A stretch of DNA of 64,000 nucleotides from DASXIF01 sp036498145 (GCA_963708625.1 CAVPSV010000002.1:992001-1056000), one strand, 5' to 3'; numbered from the stretch's first letter, positions 8,822 to 19,078 are shown. Numbers and translations are program-made. The notes: a model not told the origin generated them from the letters alone.

Positions 8822-10698
8822 ATGTCCCGATCGCAGCTGCTGCGCATCGCCACCGCCGGCAGCGTCGACGACGGCAAGTCGACGCTGATCGGGCGGCTGC
8901 TCTACGACTCGAAGGCGATCTTCGAGGACCAGCTGTCCGCGGTCGAGGCGACCAGTCACGCCCGCGGGCAGGACCGGCCCGACCTGGCGCTGCTGACCGA
9001 CGGCCTGCGCGCCGAGCGCGAGCAGGGCATCACCATCGACGTCGCCTACCGGTACTTCGCCACGCCCCGGCGGAAGTTCATCATCGCCGACACCCCGGGC
9101 CACATCCAGTACACCCGCAACATGGTCACCGGCGCGTCGACCGCCGACGTCGCGCTGATCCTGCATCGACGCCCGCAACGGCGTGCTCGAGCAGTCCCGC
9201 CGGCACGCCTTCCTGGCCAGCCTGCTCGGCATCCCGCACCTGGTCGTGTGCATCAACAAGATGGACCTCGTCGACTACTCGCAGGAGCGCTTCGAGGAGA
9301 TCCGCGACGAGTTCCGCGACTTCGCCATGAAGCTCGAGGTCCACGACCTGACCTTCGTCCCGATCGTCGGCGCTGACCGGCGACAACGTCGTCACCCGCA
9401 GCGACGCCATGCCCTGGTACGAGGGGCCCTCGCTGCTGCACCACCTCGAGGAGGTGCACATCGCCTCCGACCGCAACCTGATCGACGCCCGCTTCCCGGT
9501 GCAGTACGTGATCCGGCCGCAGCAGGACGACGCGACCTGCACGACTACCGCGGCTACGCCGGCACCGTCGCCGGCGGCGTGTTCAAGGCCGGCGACGAGG
9601 TCGACGGTGCTGCCGTCGGGCTTCACCACCCGCGTGTCGAAGGATCGGCGGCCCGGGCGGCAGGCCGCTCGACGAGGCGTTCGCCGGCGCAGGCGGTCAC
9701 CATCCAGCTCGACCGACGACATCGACATCGGCCGCGGCGACATGATCTGCCGGCCCGCACAACCGGCCGCACGTCGGCCAGGACATCGACGCCATGGTCT
9801 GCTGGATGTCCGGCGAGTCGGCGCTGACGCCCGGGCGCGCGGTACACGCATCCAGCACACCACCCGCTCGACGCCGCGCGGTGGTCGAGCAGCTCGACTA
9901 CCGCCTGGACATCAACACCCTGCACCGCGACGAGACGGCCGACCGCCTGACGCTCAACGAGATCGGCCGGGTCCGGCTGCGCACCCAGGCGCCGTTGCAT
10001 GTTCGACGCCGTACCGCCGCAACCGCGACACCGGCAGCTTCATCCTGGTCGACGAGGCCACCAACAACACCGTCGCCGCCGGCATGATCACCGGCGCCGA
10101 GCCGGCAACGAGTCGCAACGTGGTGTGGCACGCCAGCGCGGTCGCGCGCGAGCGAGCGGGCCACGCCACGGGCTCGACCGTCTGGCTCACCGGCCTGTCC
10201 GGCTCGGGCAAGTCGAGCGTCGGCCGTCGAGCTCGAGCGGCGACTGGTCGCCTCCGGCCGGCCGGCCTACCTGCTCGACGGCGACAACCTGCGCCACGGC
10301 CTCAACGCCGACCTCGGCTTCAGCGCCGCCGGACCGGGCCGAGAACGTCCGGCGGGTCGGCGAGGTGGCCCAGCTGTTCGCCGACGCCGGGGTGGTCGCG
10401 GTCGTCTCGCTGGTCAGCCCGTACCGCGCCGACCGCGACCGGGTCCGGGCCGCGCACGAGGCGGCCGGCCTGCCGTTCGTCGAGGTGTTCGTCGACACCC
10501 CGCTCGAGGTGTGCGAGGCCCGCGACCCCAAGGGCATGTACGCCAAGGCCCGAGCCGGCGAGATCACCGGCTTCACCGGCGTCGACGACCCCTACGAGGC
10601 CCCCGCTCGACCGGAGCTGCGGCTGCGCCCGGCCGGACGGTGACGCGGCCGCGCAGGCGCTGGCCGTCCTGGCGTTGCTCGACCAGATCACTCCGTGA
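8822..10698 (+). CDS. cysNC: bifunctional sulfate adenylyltransferase subunit 1 / adenylylsulfate kinase (CysNC), frameshifted
   Basis: Fusion of the GTPase subunit of ATP sulfurylase with APS kinase, so the pathway goes straight to PAPS. About 620 residues when repaired. CysN part: P-loop GSVDDGKSTLIGR, switch GITIDVAYRYF, DTPGH, INKMD (codons near 9254), then the translation-factor beta-barrels (YRGYAGTVAGG). CysC part from ~10175: P-loop GLSGSGKSS, DGDNLRHGLN, then SLVSPYRADRDRVR and FVDTPLEVCEARDPKGMYAKA. More than ten one-base indels occur between 9160 and 10650, mostly extra C or G, with no in-frame stop in the correct phase. The stop overlaps the cysQ start (GTGA). No PAPS reductase gene is present nearby. 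Confidence 0.88.
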
Positions 10699-11464
10699 GC
10701 GAACACAGCGCGACCCGCCAGCGACGACGACGGCCTGGCGGCCGAGCTCGCGGCCGACAGGCCGGCGAGCTGCTGCTGGCGCTGCGGCGCGGATCGGGAC
10801 TGACGCGGCAAGGAGCTCGGCGACCGGGGCGACCGCGAGTCCAACGAGCTGCTGCTGCGCCGGCTGGCCGCGGCGCGGCCGGGCGACGCGGTGCTGTCGG
10901 AGGAGTCCGCGGACACCGCCGCGCGGCTGCGACGCCGACCGGGTGTGGATCATCGACCCGCTCGACGGGACCCGCGAGTACGGCATGCCGGGACGGGCCG
11001 ACTGGGCCGTGCACGTCGCGCTGTGGCAGCGCGCGTCTCGGACATCACCGCCGCCGCCGTGGCCCAGCCCGCCCTCGACGAGGTGTACGCGACCGGCACG
11101 GTCGCCGCCGGTGCGCCGGCGCGCCGGGCGACCGGTGATCCTGGTCAGCGACAGCCGGCCGCCCGCGTTCGCGGACGCGGTCGCCGCCGAGTCGGCGCCG
11201 ACGCTGGCGCCGATGGGCTCGGCCGGGGCCAAGGCGATGGCCGTGGTGCGCGGCGACGCCGACGCCTACCTGCACGCCGGCGGCCAGTGGGAATGGGACT
11301 CCGCCGCGCCGGTCGGGGTGGCGCTGGCCGCCGGACTGCACGCATCCCGCATCGACGGCAGCGCCCTCGTCTACAACCAGCCCCACCCGTACCTGCCCGA
11401 CCTGCTGATCTGCCGAGCCGATCTCGCCGGCGCGCTGCTGGCGGCCATCGCCGCCCACTCCTGA
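10695..11464 (+). CDS. cysQ: 3'(2'),5'-bisphosphate nucleotidase, inositol monophosphatase family (CysQ), frameshifted
   Basis: Hydrolyses PAP, the by-product of sulfotransferases and PAPS reductases, to AMP. About 255 residues. The metal-binding signature IIDPLDGTREYG is followed by a C-terminal WEWDSAAPVGVALAAGL motif, both diagnostic for this family; LSEESAD supplies the first acidic ligand. Frame changes lie near 10730, 10805, 10925, 11035 and 11120. The GTG at 10695 overlaps the cysNC stop. A hairpin terminator follows at 11468. Its presence with cysD, cysNC and a sulfotransferase completes a PAPS/PAP cycle. Confidence 0.85.
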
Positions 11465-11467
11465 CCG

Positions 11468-11514
11468 ACGTGGGGAGTGTTCTTCACGGAATCCGGGCAA
11501 AAAGCTCCCCACGT
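11468..11514 (+). terminator. hairpin after cysQ
   Basis: Perfect 10-bp inverted repeat ACGTGGGGAG (11468-11477) and CTCCCCACGT (11505-11514) with a 27-nt loop, 3 bp after the cysQ stop and 14 bp before the end of the convergent SDR gene. No T-tract follows; it may serve both convergent transcripts. Confidence 0.55.
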
Positions 11515-11528
11515 ACGGACGTAGGGGG

Positions 11529-12345
11529 CTAGCTCGGCACCGACCAGCGCGTCGGCCAGTCACGTGCCCGCAGCAACGCGTCGGTGCCGGCGTCGGCGTA
11601 GACGACGCTGCCGCACAACAGGGCCGCATCCGGGCTGAGCAAGAAGTCGATCAGTGCGGCGACTTCGGCGGGATGTCCGGGCCGTCCACGCGGGATCGGG
11701 AACGCGGCGAGGGCCGGGCCGAGCACCGGGTCTTCTCGCTGGCCTGCGGTCAGCGCCGTCTCGATCAGCCCGGGGGCGACGGCGTTGAGGCGGATGCCCG
11801 CGCCGGCCCACTCCGGCGTGGGCGCGTGTCGCCCGCACGTACCAGGCGATTGCGGCCTTTGTTGCCGGGTAGGCCTGGAACGAGAGGTGCTGCTCGCCGA
11901 CCTGCCGGGCAGCAGTCCTCGTCGCCGGCCAGGCAGGCATCGGCGATCTCCACCGGCCAATTCGGCTGGCAACTGGCGGCGTTGGAGCCGAGGCACACCG
12001 CGGCCGCGTCACTGCCCGCCGATGCCGGCGCACCGCCGCGAGCACCGGACGCAGCAACTCCAGCAGCCGCACCGTGCCGAAGTAGTTGACCGACACCAAT
12101 GCGCCGCCTTGCCGGCGGGTGGAGCCGCCGGTTCCGGCGCTGGTGACGAGGCCGTCGAGCCGACCAGCGCACGTCCGCGCGATCTCGGCCGCGGCTCGGT
12201 CTCGGTCATCCGGCACGCCCAGGTCTGCCTGGATGTCACTGTCGTGGAGGTCGACGGTGATCACGCGGCAATCGCGATCAGCCAGCCGCGCCGCCGTCGC
12301 TGCGCCGATGCCAGAGGCGGCGCCGGTGATCGCAATCGTCCGCAC
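11529..12345 (-). CDS. short-chain dehydrogenase/reductase (3-alpha-HSD-like), frameshifted
   Basis: About 272 residues. The start IAITGAASGIGAATAARLAD carries the TGxxxGIG cofactor loop; VDLHDSDIQADLG follows as the acidic residue plus DL site that favours NAD. Then come VSVNYFGTVRLLE, a YPATKAAI active site (Tyr and Lys) and LNAVAPGLIETALT. The order and the loss of a long central helix resemble bacterial 3-alpha-hydroxysteroid dehydrogenase-type SDRs. Indels lie near 12200, 12020, 11910 and 11830. The start is GTG (complement of 12343-12345). It is convergent with cysQ and stands alone. A steroid-type substrate would suit the KstR-like operator nearby, but this is inference. Confidence 0.75.
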
Positions 12346-12402
12346 CGCGGCACCGTATCGCGCGGCGCTGAGGCAGGCACAGTGCTCGCGCAGCCACAGT
12401 GC

Positions 12403-14943
12403 TCAGGCCACCACGCGCAGGGTGGACGAGCCGTCCGGCAGGCGCCGGACCTCAACCCGTTCGGTGATCAGCTCCTTCAGCTCGGCCAAGTGGCTCACGA
12501 TGCCGACCACGCGGCCGTGTTCACGCAGTTCCTCGATCACCGCCATCACCTCGTCCAGGGTCTGCGCGTCCAGGCCACCGAATCCCTCGTCGATGAACAG
12601 CGTGTCCAGGTCGACGCCCCCGGCTTCGGCGCGGACCACATCGGCCAGGCCGAGCGCGAGCGACAGGGAGGTGTAGAACGTCTCGCCGCCGGACAGCGAG
12701 CGCGTGCTGCGCGCTTCCCCGGTGTGCCGGTCCAGCACCTCCACCGTGAGGCCGGCTCGCTCGGCCTTCGCTCCGGTCTCATCGACGCGCACAAGTTCGT
12801 AACGGCCCGACGACATCGCGGCCAGGCGCACATTGGCCGCCTGCACCACCTGTTCGAACCAGTGCCGCAACACGAACGTCGTCAGTGCGACGCGTCGCTG
12901 CCCGGCCATCCCCCGGGTGACCTTGGACAGATAGACCACCGGCTCGGCGCCGGCCGCCAGCCGAGCCTGCTCGGCCTGCGCCGCCGCAAGCTCGGTGAGC
13001 GCGGCGCCGAATCGTTCGCAGGCCAGGCGGGCCTGTCCACGTGCCTCGGCAGCATCGGTGGCCGCAGCGATGGCGAGAGCTTCCGTGTGCTCGGCTGCGT
13101 CCACCTCGTGCTCAGCCGCGGCCAATCCGGCGAGGTCGAGGCCGTCGAATTCGGCCAGCGCGGCAGCCGCGACGCGACGCTCGTGCTCTCGCCGCCAAGC
13201 CTGGGTGCGGCGCTCCAGGTCGGCCAACTCTGCGGCGTCGAGCACAGATTCGCGAGCCTGCGCCAGGGAATCGAAGCCCGGCGGCCCCGGCTTCGTCGCG
13301 TGCACGTTCGACCGCGAGCGCGTGGACCTGCCGAGCCGCGGCCCAGTCGCGAAGAGCGGGCAGCATCCGGGCCGAACGCTCGCCCACCTCGACGACCTCC
13401 CCCAGACGCACGAGTTCCGCGTCGATGGCGTGGGTGTCCTCGTCGCCGGCCGATCTCCGCGCGTCGGCCAGCTCCTGCTCGGTGCTCGCCGCCGTGACCT
13501 CGGCCGACCTGAGCGCCGCCTCGTCCGCTTCGCGCCGCTGCTTCGCGGTGCTGACGTGCGCTGCGGTGACCTCCTGCGCTGCCGACGCCGCCGGGTGCGG
13601 ATGTTCGGTGGCCCCGCAGACCGCGCAGGGCTGCCCGTCCACTAGCGCCGCAGCCAAGGTCGCCGGCCATGCCGGCCAGCCGAGCGTCGAGCAGGCGTTG
13701 ATGATCGTCAACGGCCCGGTGATACCGGTCCCGCGCCTGCACCGCGGTGGCCGCCTCGACTTCCAATCGCTGCTCGAGCTCGGTGACCCGATGCAGGGCG
13801 CGTCGTCGCCGCCGCAACTCGTCGCTGTTCAGGCGAGCCGGCTCTGCTGCCGCGGCCGCCATGATCGCGGCGCCCACCAGGTCGTCGGCGTCATCGACCT
13901 CGCGGGTCTCGGCATCGATGAGAGCTGCCGCGCTCGCTCGCGCCAACGCGTCTTCGGCGTCGCCGACAGCGTCGAGCAACGGCCGCATCGCCGCGCTCCG
14001 GCGTGCCCGATCCAGGCGCTGGATCCCCCGCTCATGGGCCGGCCGGGTCGCGTCGTGCTGGTCGATCGCGGCACGCGCATCGGCGACGCGGAGCAACCGA
14101 GTCACCCGCTCGCGGGCTGCGCGCGCATGCTCCCGCGCCGACTCGGCCGCCTGGACCGCGAGCCGTTGCGCCTCGTCGGCGGCGTCGGCGCGTCGGCGCA
14201 GCGACCCTCCGATGGCCGTCAACCGCTGCTCGCGGGCCTGGGTGCGAGCCCGGCAAGCTCCTCGCGGTGGGTGCCGGACAGCCCGGCCGCCTCCGCCGCT
14301 GCCGATACGCACGAAGCCACCCGCCGCGCCGCGGTGTCGAGATCGCGTGCGGCGTGCTGACCTTGCCGTTCCAGTTCGGCGGTGATCCGGTCGTAGAGCT
14401 GCGTGCCGAACAACTTGGACAGCACGCCGCGACGCTCGTCGTCGCTGGCACGCAGGAACCGCGCGAAATCGCCCTGCTGCAGCAGCACCACCTGGGTGAA
14501 CTGCTCGCGGGTAAGCCCGAGGTCGTCCGCGAGCATCAGCGCGACCTCCGCCTTGTTCGACGATCGGCTGAGCCAAGCGCCGTTCTCCCAGCGCTCCAGG
14601 TGGGCGCGCGCGGGCTGCCGGGTGAGACCGTCGCCGCGACGTTTGGGCCGGACGTGTTCCGGCGTCCGCGACACCCGGTGCCGCACGCCGCGGACCGAGA
14701 AGTCGAGCACGACGCCTGGTTCGGTCTCGCGCCCCGCGAAATCGGAGTGCAGCCGGCCGTCGCCGCGCGCGCTCGCCGGGGCCATAGAGGGCGAAGGTGA
14801 TGGCGTCGAGGATCGTGGTCTTCCCGGCCCCGGTCGGGCCGTCGAGCAGGAACAGCCCGCCGGCGCCGAGCTGGTCGAAGTCCACGACCTGGCGCGGCGG
14901 CGAACGGACCGATGGCGACGAGTTCGAGCCGGTGCAGCCGCAT
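12403..14943 (-). CDS. sbcC: DNA repair exonuclease subunit SbcC (Rad50-like SMC ATPase), frameshifted
   Basis: ATPase arm of the SbcCD nuclease that cuts hairpins and protein-blocked DNA ends. About 846 residues. The N-terminus MRLHRLELVAIGPF leads to the Walker A FLLDGPTGAGKTTILDAI and Q-loop region EQFTQVVLLQQGDFARFL. The centre is coiled coil with a zinc-hook CAVC motif (near 13625). The C-terminus holds the ABC signature SLSGGETFYTSLSLALGLAD and Walker B LDTLFIDEGFGGLD. Frame changes occur near 14890, 14770, 14230, 13690 and 13270. The ATG at 14943 shares its first base with the sbcD stop (TGATG), so the two are coupled. It is a little shorter than the E. coli protein, mainly in the coils. 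Confidence 0.9.
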
Positions 14944-16098
14944 CAGGCGCTCAGCTCCGCGGCGGGCCACCGCGTCGATCGCCGACTCGAGCGCGCCGCG
15001 CTGCTGCGCGCTCGGCCGGGTGCTGTCGACCCATTCCACGAACGCCGCGCAGATCTCCAGCGGCTCGCTGTTCTCGCTGACCCGGATCAGGGCCGCCGCC
15101 GGCGGCGGTGCCGGCGCCCGCCGGCTGGAAGTCGAGCACGAGCGTGTGCGGCCATACCTCGCGCAGGCGTTCCATCGGCGCACGCGGCCGTTGCGGGTCG
15201 GTGAGCACCACCTTCACCCAGCCGGTCCGCGACACCGAGCAGATCCGTGCGGGCCCGTGCCAGCAGGTCCTCCAGGCGGCCGCGTACCTCGGCCAGACCC
15301 CGGTGCACCGGCACCGGCACGGCCTCGACCTCGATCCCCCCGGCACCGTCGATCTGCACGATGGAGACGGACTTGGTATGTCCGACCTCGGAGAAGGAGA
15401 AAGCGAGCGGCGAACCGCTGTAGCCGACGCGATCGGTCAGCCGCTGTGGGCCGTGCAGGTGCCCGAGCGCGGTATAGGTGATCCCGTCGAAGACGGCTGC
15501 GGGCGCGTCGCCGATGCCGCCGACACAGATGTCGCGTTCGGACTCACTCGGGCGCGCCCCGGTCACGAAGGCGTGCGCGGCCACCACGGTCCGATCCACG
15601 CCCCGCCGGCTTGCGTCCGCCCGGATCCGGGTGGCCGCGGCACCGAGCACTGCCGCGTGCGAGCGGCCCGCGTCCAGCTCAGCCATCACGGCGTCGGGCA
15701 ACAGGTACGGAATCCCGTAGAGCCCGACCGGTCCGTCCGCGTCATGCAGGACGACCGGATCGGCCAGGTCGGCGACGCGGGTGCGCAGATGCGACGCCGG
15801 CCAATTCATGCAAGGCGCGGCCGAAGCCCAGGCGGATCGCCGAATCGTGATTCCCACTGGTGACCAGGACCGGGATCTGCGACCGCGACAACTCGACCAG
15901 GACCTCGTCCAGCAGGCTTACCGCATCGGTCGGTGGCACGGCCCGGTCGTAGACGTCCCCGGCGACCACCACTGCGTCGACCTGCCGGGCCACGGCGAGG
16001 CCACACATCCAGTGCAGGAAATCGCGCTGCGCCACGAGCAGCGACGCGCCGTGCAGGGTGCGCCCCAGATGCCAGTCGGAGGTGTGCAGCAGGCGCAT
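14943..16098 (-). CDS. sbcD: exonuclease subunit SbcD (Mre11-like), frameshifted
   Basis: Metal-dependent nuclease partner of SbcC, about 385 residues. Phosphoesterase motifs appear in order: SDWHLGRTLHG, VVAGDVYDRAVPP, VTSGNHDSAIRLGF, and ALGHLHGPQ (GHxH). A capping domain follows with EVEAVPVPVHRGL. Indels lie near 15790 and 15230, and near 15110. The ATG at 16098 gives the canonical start RLLHTSDWH. The gene heads the sbcD-sbcC pair. Upstream lies a 150-bp gap shared with the divergent ATPase gene. Confidence 0.9.
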
Positions 16099-16248
16099 GG
16101 CGCGAGTATCGCCCGGCGCGGCGACAGTTTTCCGGCGCCACGCACTGGGTAGATTGGGACAACCTTGGTAGGTGACCGTCGGTCTCCGGGCGGCGGTCCC
16201 GAGCCGCGCTCGGGCCACGAGAGGTCGACGGACGGAAACGGCGAGTCG

Positions 16249-16629
16249 GTGGAGTTCGAAAGCACGTACCCGTGCCGCCCCACCGCACCGCGGCAGGCGC
16301 GCGCATGGTCGCAGCAGCGGCTGCGCGACGCCTCGCTGGACCACCCCGGCGCCACCGTGGTCGCCGATGATGCCGCGGTCGTGGTCAGCGAACTCATCAC
16401 GAATGCGGTACAGGCCGGCTGCGGCGCAGCGGTACTCAGCCTGGAGGTCGACGGCGCTCGGGTCCGCATCGCGGTCAGCGACGACGTCGGCGGCCAGCCG
16501 CAGGTGGCCCATTCCGGGCCGTCCGACGTCCGGGGCCGTGGGCTGGCGATTGTCGCGGCCCTGGCCGACACCTGGGGGGTCGAGCGGCGCGGCACAGGTA
16601 AAGAGGTATGGGTGGAGTTGACCTACTGA
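16249..16629 (+). CDS. anti-sigma-factor-type ATP-binding protein (RsbW-like HATPase)
   Basis: Small GHKL ATPase of about 126 residues. The N-box reads VVSELITNAVQAG, the G1 box AVSDDVGGQP, and the G2 region RGRGLAIVAALAD; this layout is typical of actinobacterial serine-kinase anti-sigma regulators or stand-alone HATPase_c_2 proteins. No partner sigma factor or anti-anti-sigma gene is next to it. The GTG at 16249 is chosen because homologous folds begin about here; the frame is open back to a TTG at 16165, and the exact start is uncertain. The stop lies 17 bp before the start of the next small gene, so they are probably co-transcribed. Confidence 0.75.
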   Translation: MEFESTYPCRPTAPRQARAWSQQRLRDASLDHPGATVVADDAAVVVSELITNAVQAGCGAAVLSLEVDGARVRIAVSDDVGGQPQVAHSGPSDVRGRGLAIVAALADTWGVERRGTGKEVWVELTY

Positions 16630-16646
16630 TCAGCGGAGGGTCGTCG

Positions 16647-16952
16647 ATGCAGGATCTCGCGTCGTTGCTGGACGGCCATGTCTGTGACGTGCACTGCTCG
16701 CGCACCACGCACAGCCAGGCGGTGTCGGTGCACGCCGCCGACGTCACGCCGGTTGCCGCGGAGATTGCCACGCTCTGCGCGGTGCGCGACCTGCTGGCCG
16801 CCCGCGGCCTGGCGATGCTGGAGGGCGATCCCACGCCCCGCTTCGGGCCGGACGAGCTGGACGTCCCGAAACAGTGGTCGGTGCGCTACGAACCGCTGAC
16901 CCCGACGCATCAGCGGCCGACGTCGCGGCTCAGGTCGCTGCTGGGCCGCTGA
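16647..16952 (+). CDS. small protein of unknown function
   Basis: 101 residues starting MQDLASLLDGHVCDVHC and ending RLRSLLGR. There is no recognised domain, no signal peptide and no membrane helix. The ATG at 16647 has GGAGGG 6 nt upstream (16634-16640). It follows the RsbW-like ATPase by 17 bp, so a link with that regulator is possible. Its end abuts a run of 15-bp tandem repeats. Confidence 0.6.
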   Translation: MQDLASLLDGHVCDVHCSRTTHSQAVSVHAADVTPVAAEIATLCAVRDLLAARGLAMLEGDPTPRFGPDELDVPKQWSVRYEPLTPTHQRPTSRLRSLLGR

Positions 16953-17025
16953 TTCGCACTGTCCTGAATCGCACTGTCCTGAATCGCACTGTCCTGAATC
17001 GCACTGACCTGAATCGCACTGGCAC
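16951..17025. repeat. 15-bp tandem repeat, five units
   Basis: Five head-to-tail units of consensus GAATCGCACTGTCCT. Units 2 and 3 are identical; units 1, 4 and 5 differ at one to four bases. It fills the gap between the small gene ending at 16952 and the 3' end of the dinB gene. The unit length is a multiple of three, so the repeat would read through as NRTVL-type pentapeptides if the upstream stop were lost. Confidence 0.9.
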
Positions 17026-17034
17026 GATCAGTCC

Positions 17035-18331
17035 TCAATCCGGCAGCACCGGCATGGCGATGCCCGGATCGCGCCCCACCAGCACCGCCCGGGTGACTGC
17101 ACGTGCGCCGTACTTCTCACGGATCACGTCCAACACCGGGTCGATGCCGCCCGAGTGCGGGGGTGCCGCGCCGCCGCGGCCGAAGGGCAGTTCCGGTTGC
17201 AGCCAGTCGCTGTCGTCCAGGTTGGCCAGCGACACTCCGATCAGGGTCAGTCCGGACCGCTCGATGGTGGGCCACGCCGCGGCCAGCAACGCACGCAGCG
17301 CGGCGAGGATCTCGCCGGTGTCCGCGCTCGGTCTGGGCAGGGTGTGCGAGCGCGTCGCGCGGGTGAAGTCGTCGTAGCGCAGCCGGAGCACGACGGTGCG
17401 GCAGAGCCGCTCTCCGGAGCGCAGCCGGCGGGTGACCCGATCGACCAGCCCGGACAGCGTCGCGTCCGCGTCGGCGTGGTCCAGCCGGGTACGGCCCAGC
17501 GCGCGCTGTGAGCCGATCGAGCGGCGCCGGCGGCCGACGTGCACCGGCCGCGGATCGCGCAGGTGCGCGAGCGCGTAGAGGTGGTGCGCCGAGCCCGGGC
17601 CCAGCATCGCGATCAGCGAGCGCTCGGGCACCGCCGCCACCTCGCCGACGGTGCGGATGCCGCGCTCGCGCAGCTTCGCGGCCGTCACCGGTCCGACACC
17701 CCACAGCCGCTCCACCGGTAGCGGATGCAGGAACGCCAGCTCGGCATCGGTGCGCACCACCAGCAGGCCGTCCGGCTTGCCCAGCCCGCTGGCCACCTTT
17801 GCCAGGAACTTGGTGCGCGCCACCCCGACGGTGATCGCGAGGCCTACCCGTTCGCGCACCGCGTGGCGCAGTCCGGCCGCGATCTGCACCGGGGTGCCGG
17901 ACACTCGGCGCAGGCCGCCGACGTCGAGAAACGCCTCGTCGATCGAGAGCGCCTCCACCAGCGGCGTGGTGTCGTCGAAGACCGCGAACACGTCCTTGCT
18001 CGCCTGCGAGTAGGCCTCCATCCGCGGCGGGACGACCAACGCGTACGGGCACAGCCGGCGCGCCTGGCGCCCGCCCATCCCAGAGCGGATGCCGAAGGCC
18101 TTGGCCTCATAGCTGGCGGCCAGCACCACCCCGCCGCCCACGATGAGGGGCCGGCCGCGCCAGGCCGGGCTCGTCGCGCTGTTCCACCGAGGCGAAGAAC
18201 GAGTCCAGGTCCGCATGCAGGATGTGCCCCTGCAGCGACTCGGGCACCAGCACGGAATCGGGCGCGCGCGCCGCATCCGGGGTGAGCTGTGCCCGCGCCC
18301 GCTCGGGCCACCCTTCCGATGTCACGAACAT
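17035..18331 (-). CDS. dinB: DNA polymerase IV (Y-family translesion polymerase)
   Basis: About 432 residues. The first catalytic Asp lies in GHILHADLDSFFASVEQ and the second acidic pair in EALSIDEAFLDV. The little finger region includes VGVARTKFLAKVASGLGKPDG, the helix-hairpin-helix LWGVGPVTAAKLRERGI and RSIGSQRALG. One indel near 18165 separates the first ~55 residues from the rest. The ATG at 18331 lies inside an SOS box (18325-18338), so either the mRNA is leaderless or translation begins at a GTG slightly downstream; ATG 18346 is a less likely alternative. LexA control is expected. The 3' end faces a tandem repeat. Confidence 0.88.
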
Positions 18332-18338
18332 ACGTTCG
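18325..18338. promoter_or_regulatory. LexA (SOS) box of dinB
   Basis: CGAACATACGTTCG is a perfect match to the actinobacterial and Bacillus SOS consensus CGAAC-N4-GTTCG. It overlaps the likely dinB start codon on the minus strand, an arrangement that would let LexA block a leaderless promoter. Confidence 0.8.
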
Positions 18339-18361
18339 CATATCATCCCCTTAGGGAAAAG

Positions 18362-18393
18362 GGGCACGGCAACCGTTGTGGACAACCGTGCCC
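18362..18393. promoter_or_regulatory. nested inverted repeat between dinB and the lipoprotein gene
   Basis: Outer arms GGGCACGG (18362-18369) and CCGTGCCC (18386-18393) enclose an inner GTTGT-GG-ACAAC dyad. A further inverted repeat AAAGAT-CAAC-ATCTTT lies at 18493-18508, followed by a G-run. These are candidate operator or attenuator structures in the 220-bp divergent region; no known consensus fits. Confidence 0.35.
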
Positions 18394-18568
18394 GAACGTA
18401 AGGTGTGCGGGCCGTGGGTCTTATTGAGACGCGCAGAACGGGGTACGCATGGTGTGACCAGAGGCAGCACCGGGCATAGCCGCTCCGGTAATAAAGATCA
18501 ACATCTTTCGGGGGGCCGCTACACTTCAGGACACTCGTGTCCGCGGCAGATTGACGGGCGGTGACCGT

Positions 18569-19066
18569 GTGACTCTGCGGGGACCGCTCGTCCTTGGTCT
18601 CGCTCTGGTCCTGTGTTTGACCGGCTGCAGTTGGTTCGGCGGGAACAAATCGAGCGGCAAGAAGATATCGGTCTTCACGGTCCAGCCTGGCCAGTGTTTC
18701 GACGCTCCGGGCACCGTCAAGGCCCAGCTCAGCTCCCTCACCAAGGTGTCGTGCACCTCGCCGCACAACGAGGAGTCCTACGCCGTCGTCCAGTACCAGC
18801 CCGCCAACGGGTCGGTGAGCACGTCCGGGGTGGCGGTGAGCTCCGCGTATCCCGGCGACGACGTCCTGACGACGTTCGCCCAGGGCGCCTGCGCCCAGCG
18901 GTTCACGTCCTACGTCGGCGTGGACTATCTCGACTCGAAACTGTTCTTCACCTACCTGCTGCCGTCGGCGCGTAGCTGGGAGCAGGACGCCGACCGCGCC
19001 ATCACCTGTTTCGTCACCACCACTGGCAACAAGCTGACGTCCTCGGTCAAGGGCTCGAAGCAGTAA
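18569..19066 (+). CDS. lipoprotein, septum-formation-like domain
   Basis: 165 residues. A lipoprotein signal peptide is clear: hydrophobic run LVLGLALVLCL, then lipobox LTGC, so it is anchored outside the membrane. The mature part (VFTVQPGQCFDAPG, KVSCTSPHNEESYAVVQY, CAQRFTSYVGV) has conserved cysteines and resembles the actinobacterial 'septum formation' domain, whose biochemical role is unclear. The GTG at 18569 gives a standard basic n-region; a TTG 18 bp upstream is unlikely. The next gene, the PAAR-like tip protein, starts 12 bp downstream, so the two may share a transcript and this may be the first gene of the injection-system locus. Confidence 0.75.
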   Translation: MTLRGPLVLGLALVLCLTGCSWFGGNKSSGKKISVFTVQPGQCFDAPGTVKAQLSSLTKVSCTSPHNEESYAVVQYQPANGSVSTSGVAVSSAYPGDDVLTTFAQGACAQRFTSYVGVDYLDSKLFFTYLLPSARSWEQDADRAITCFVTTTGNKLTSSVKGSKQ

Positions 19067-19078
19067 AGGGGAACCACC

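Noticed and set aside
4400..11500. A block of true pseudogenes
   Set aside because: The shifts are one base long, far too many, lack in-frame stops in the restored frames, and catalytic motifs are intact; sequencing error is more likely.
16951..17025. CRISPR array
   Set aside because: The 15-bp units are contiguous with no spacers, and no cas genes are nearby. The same holds for 50756-50815.
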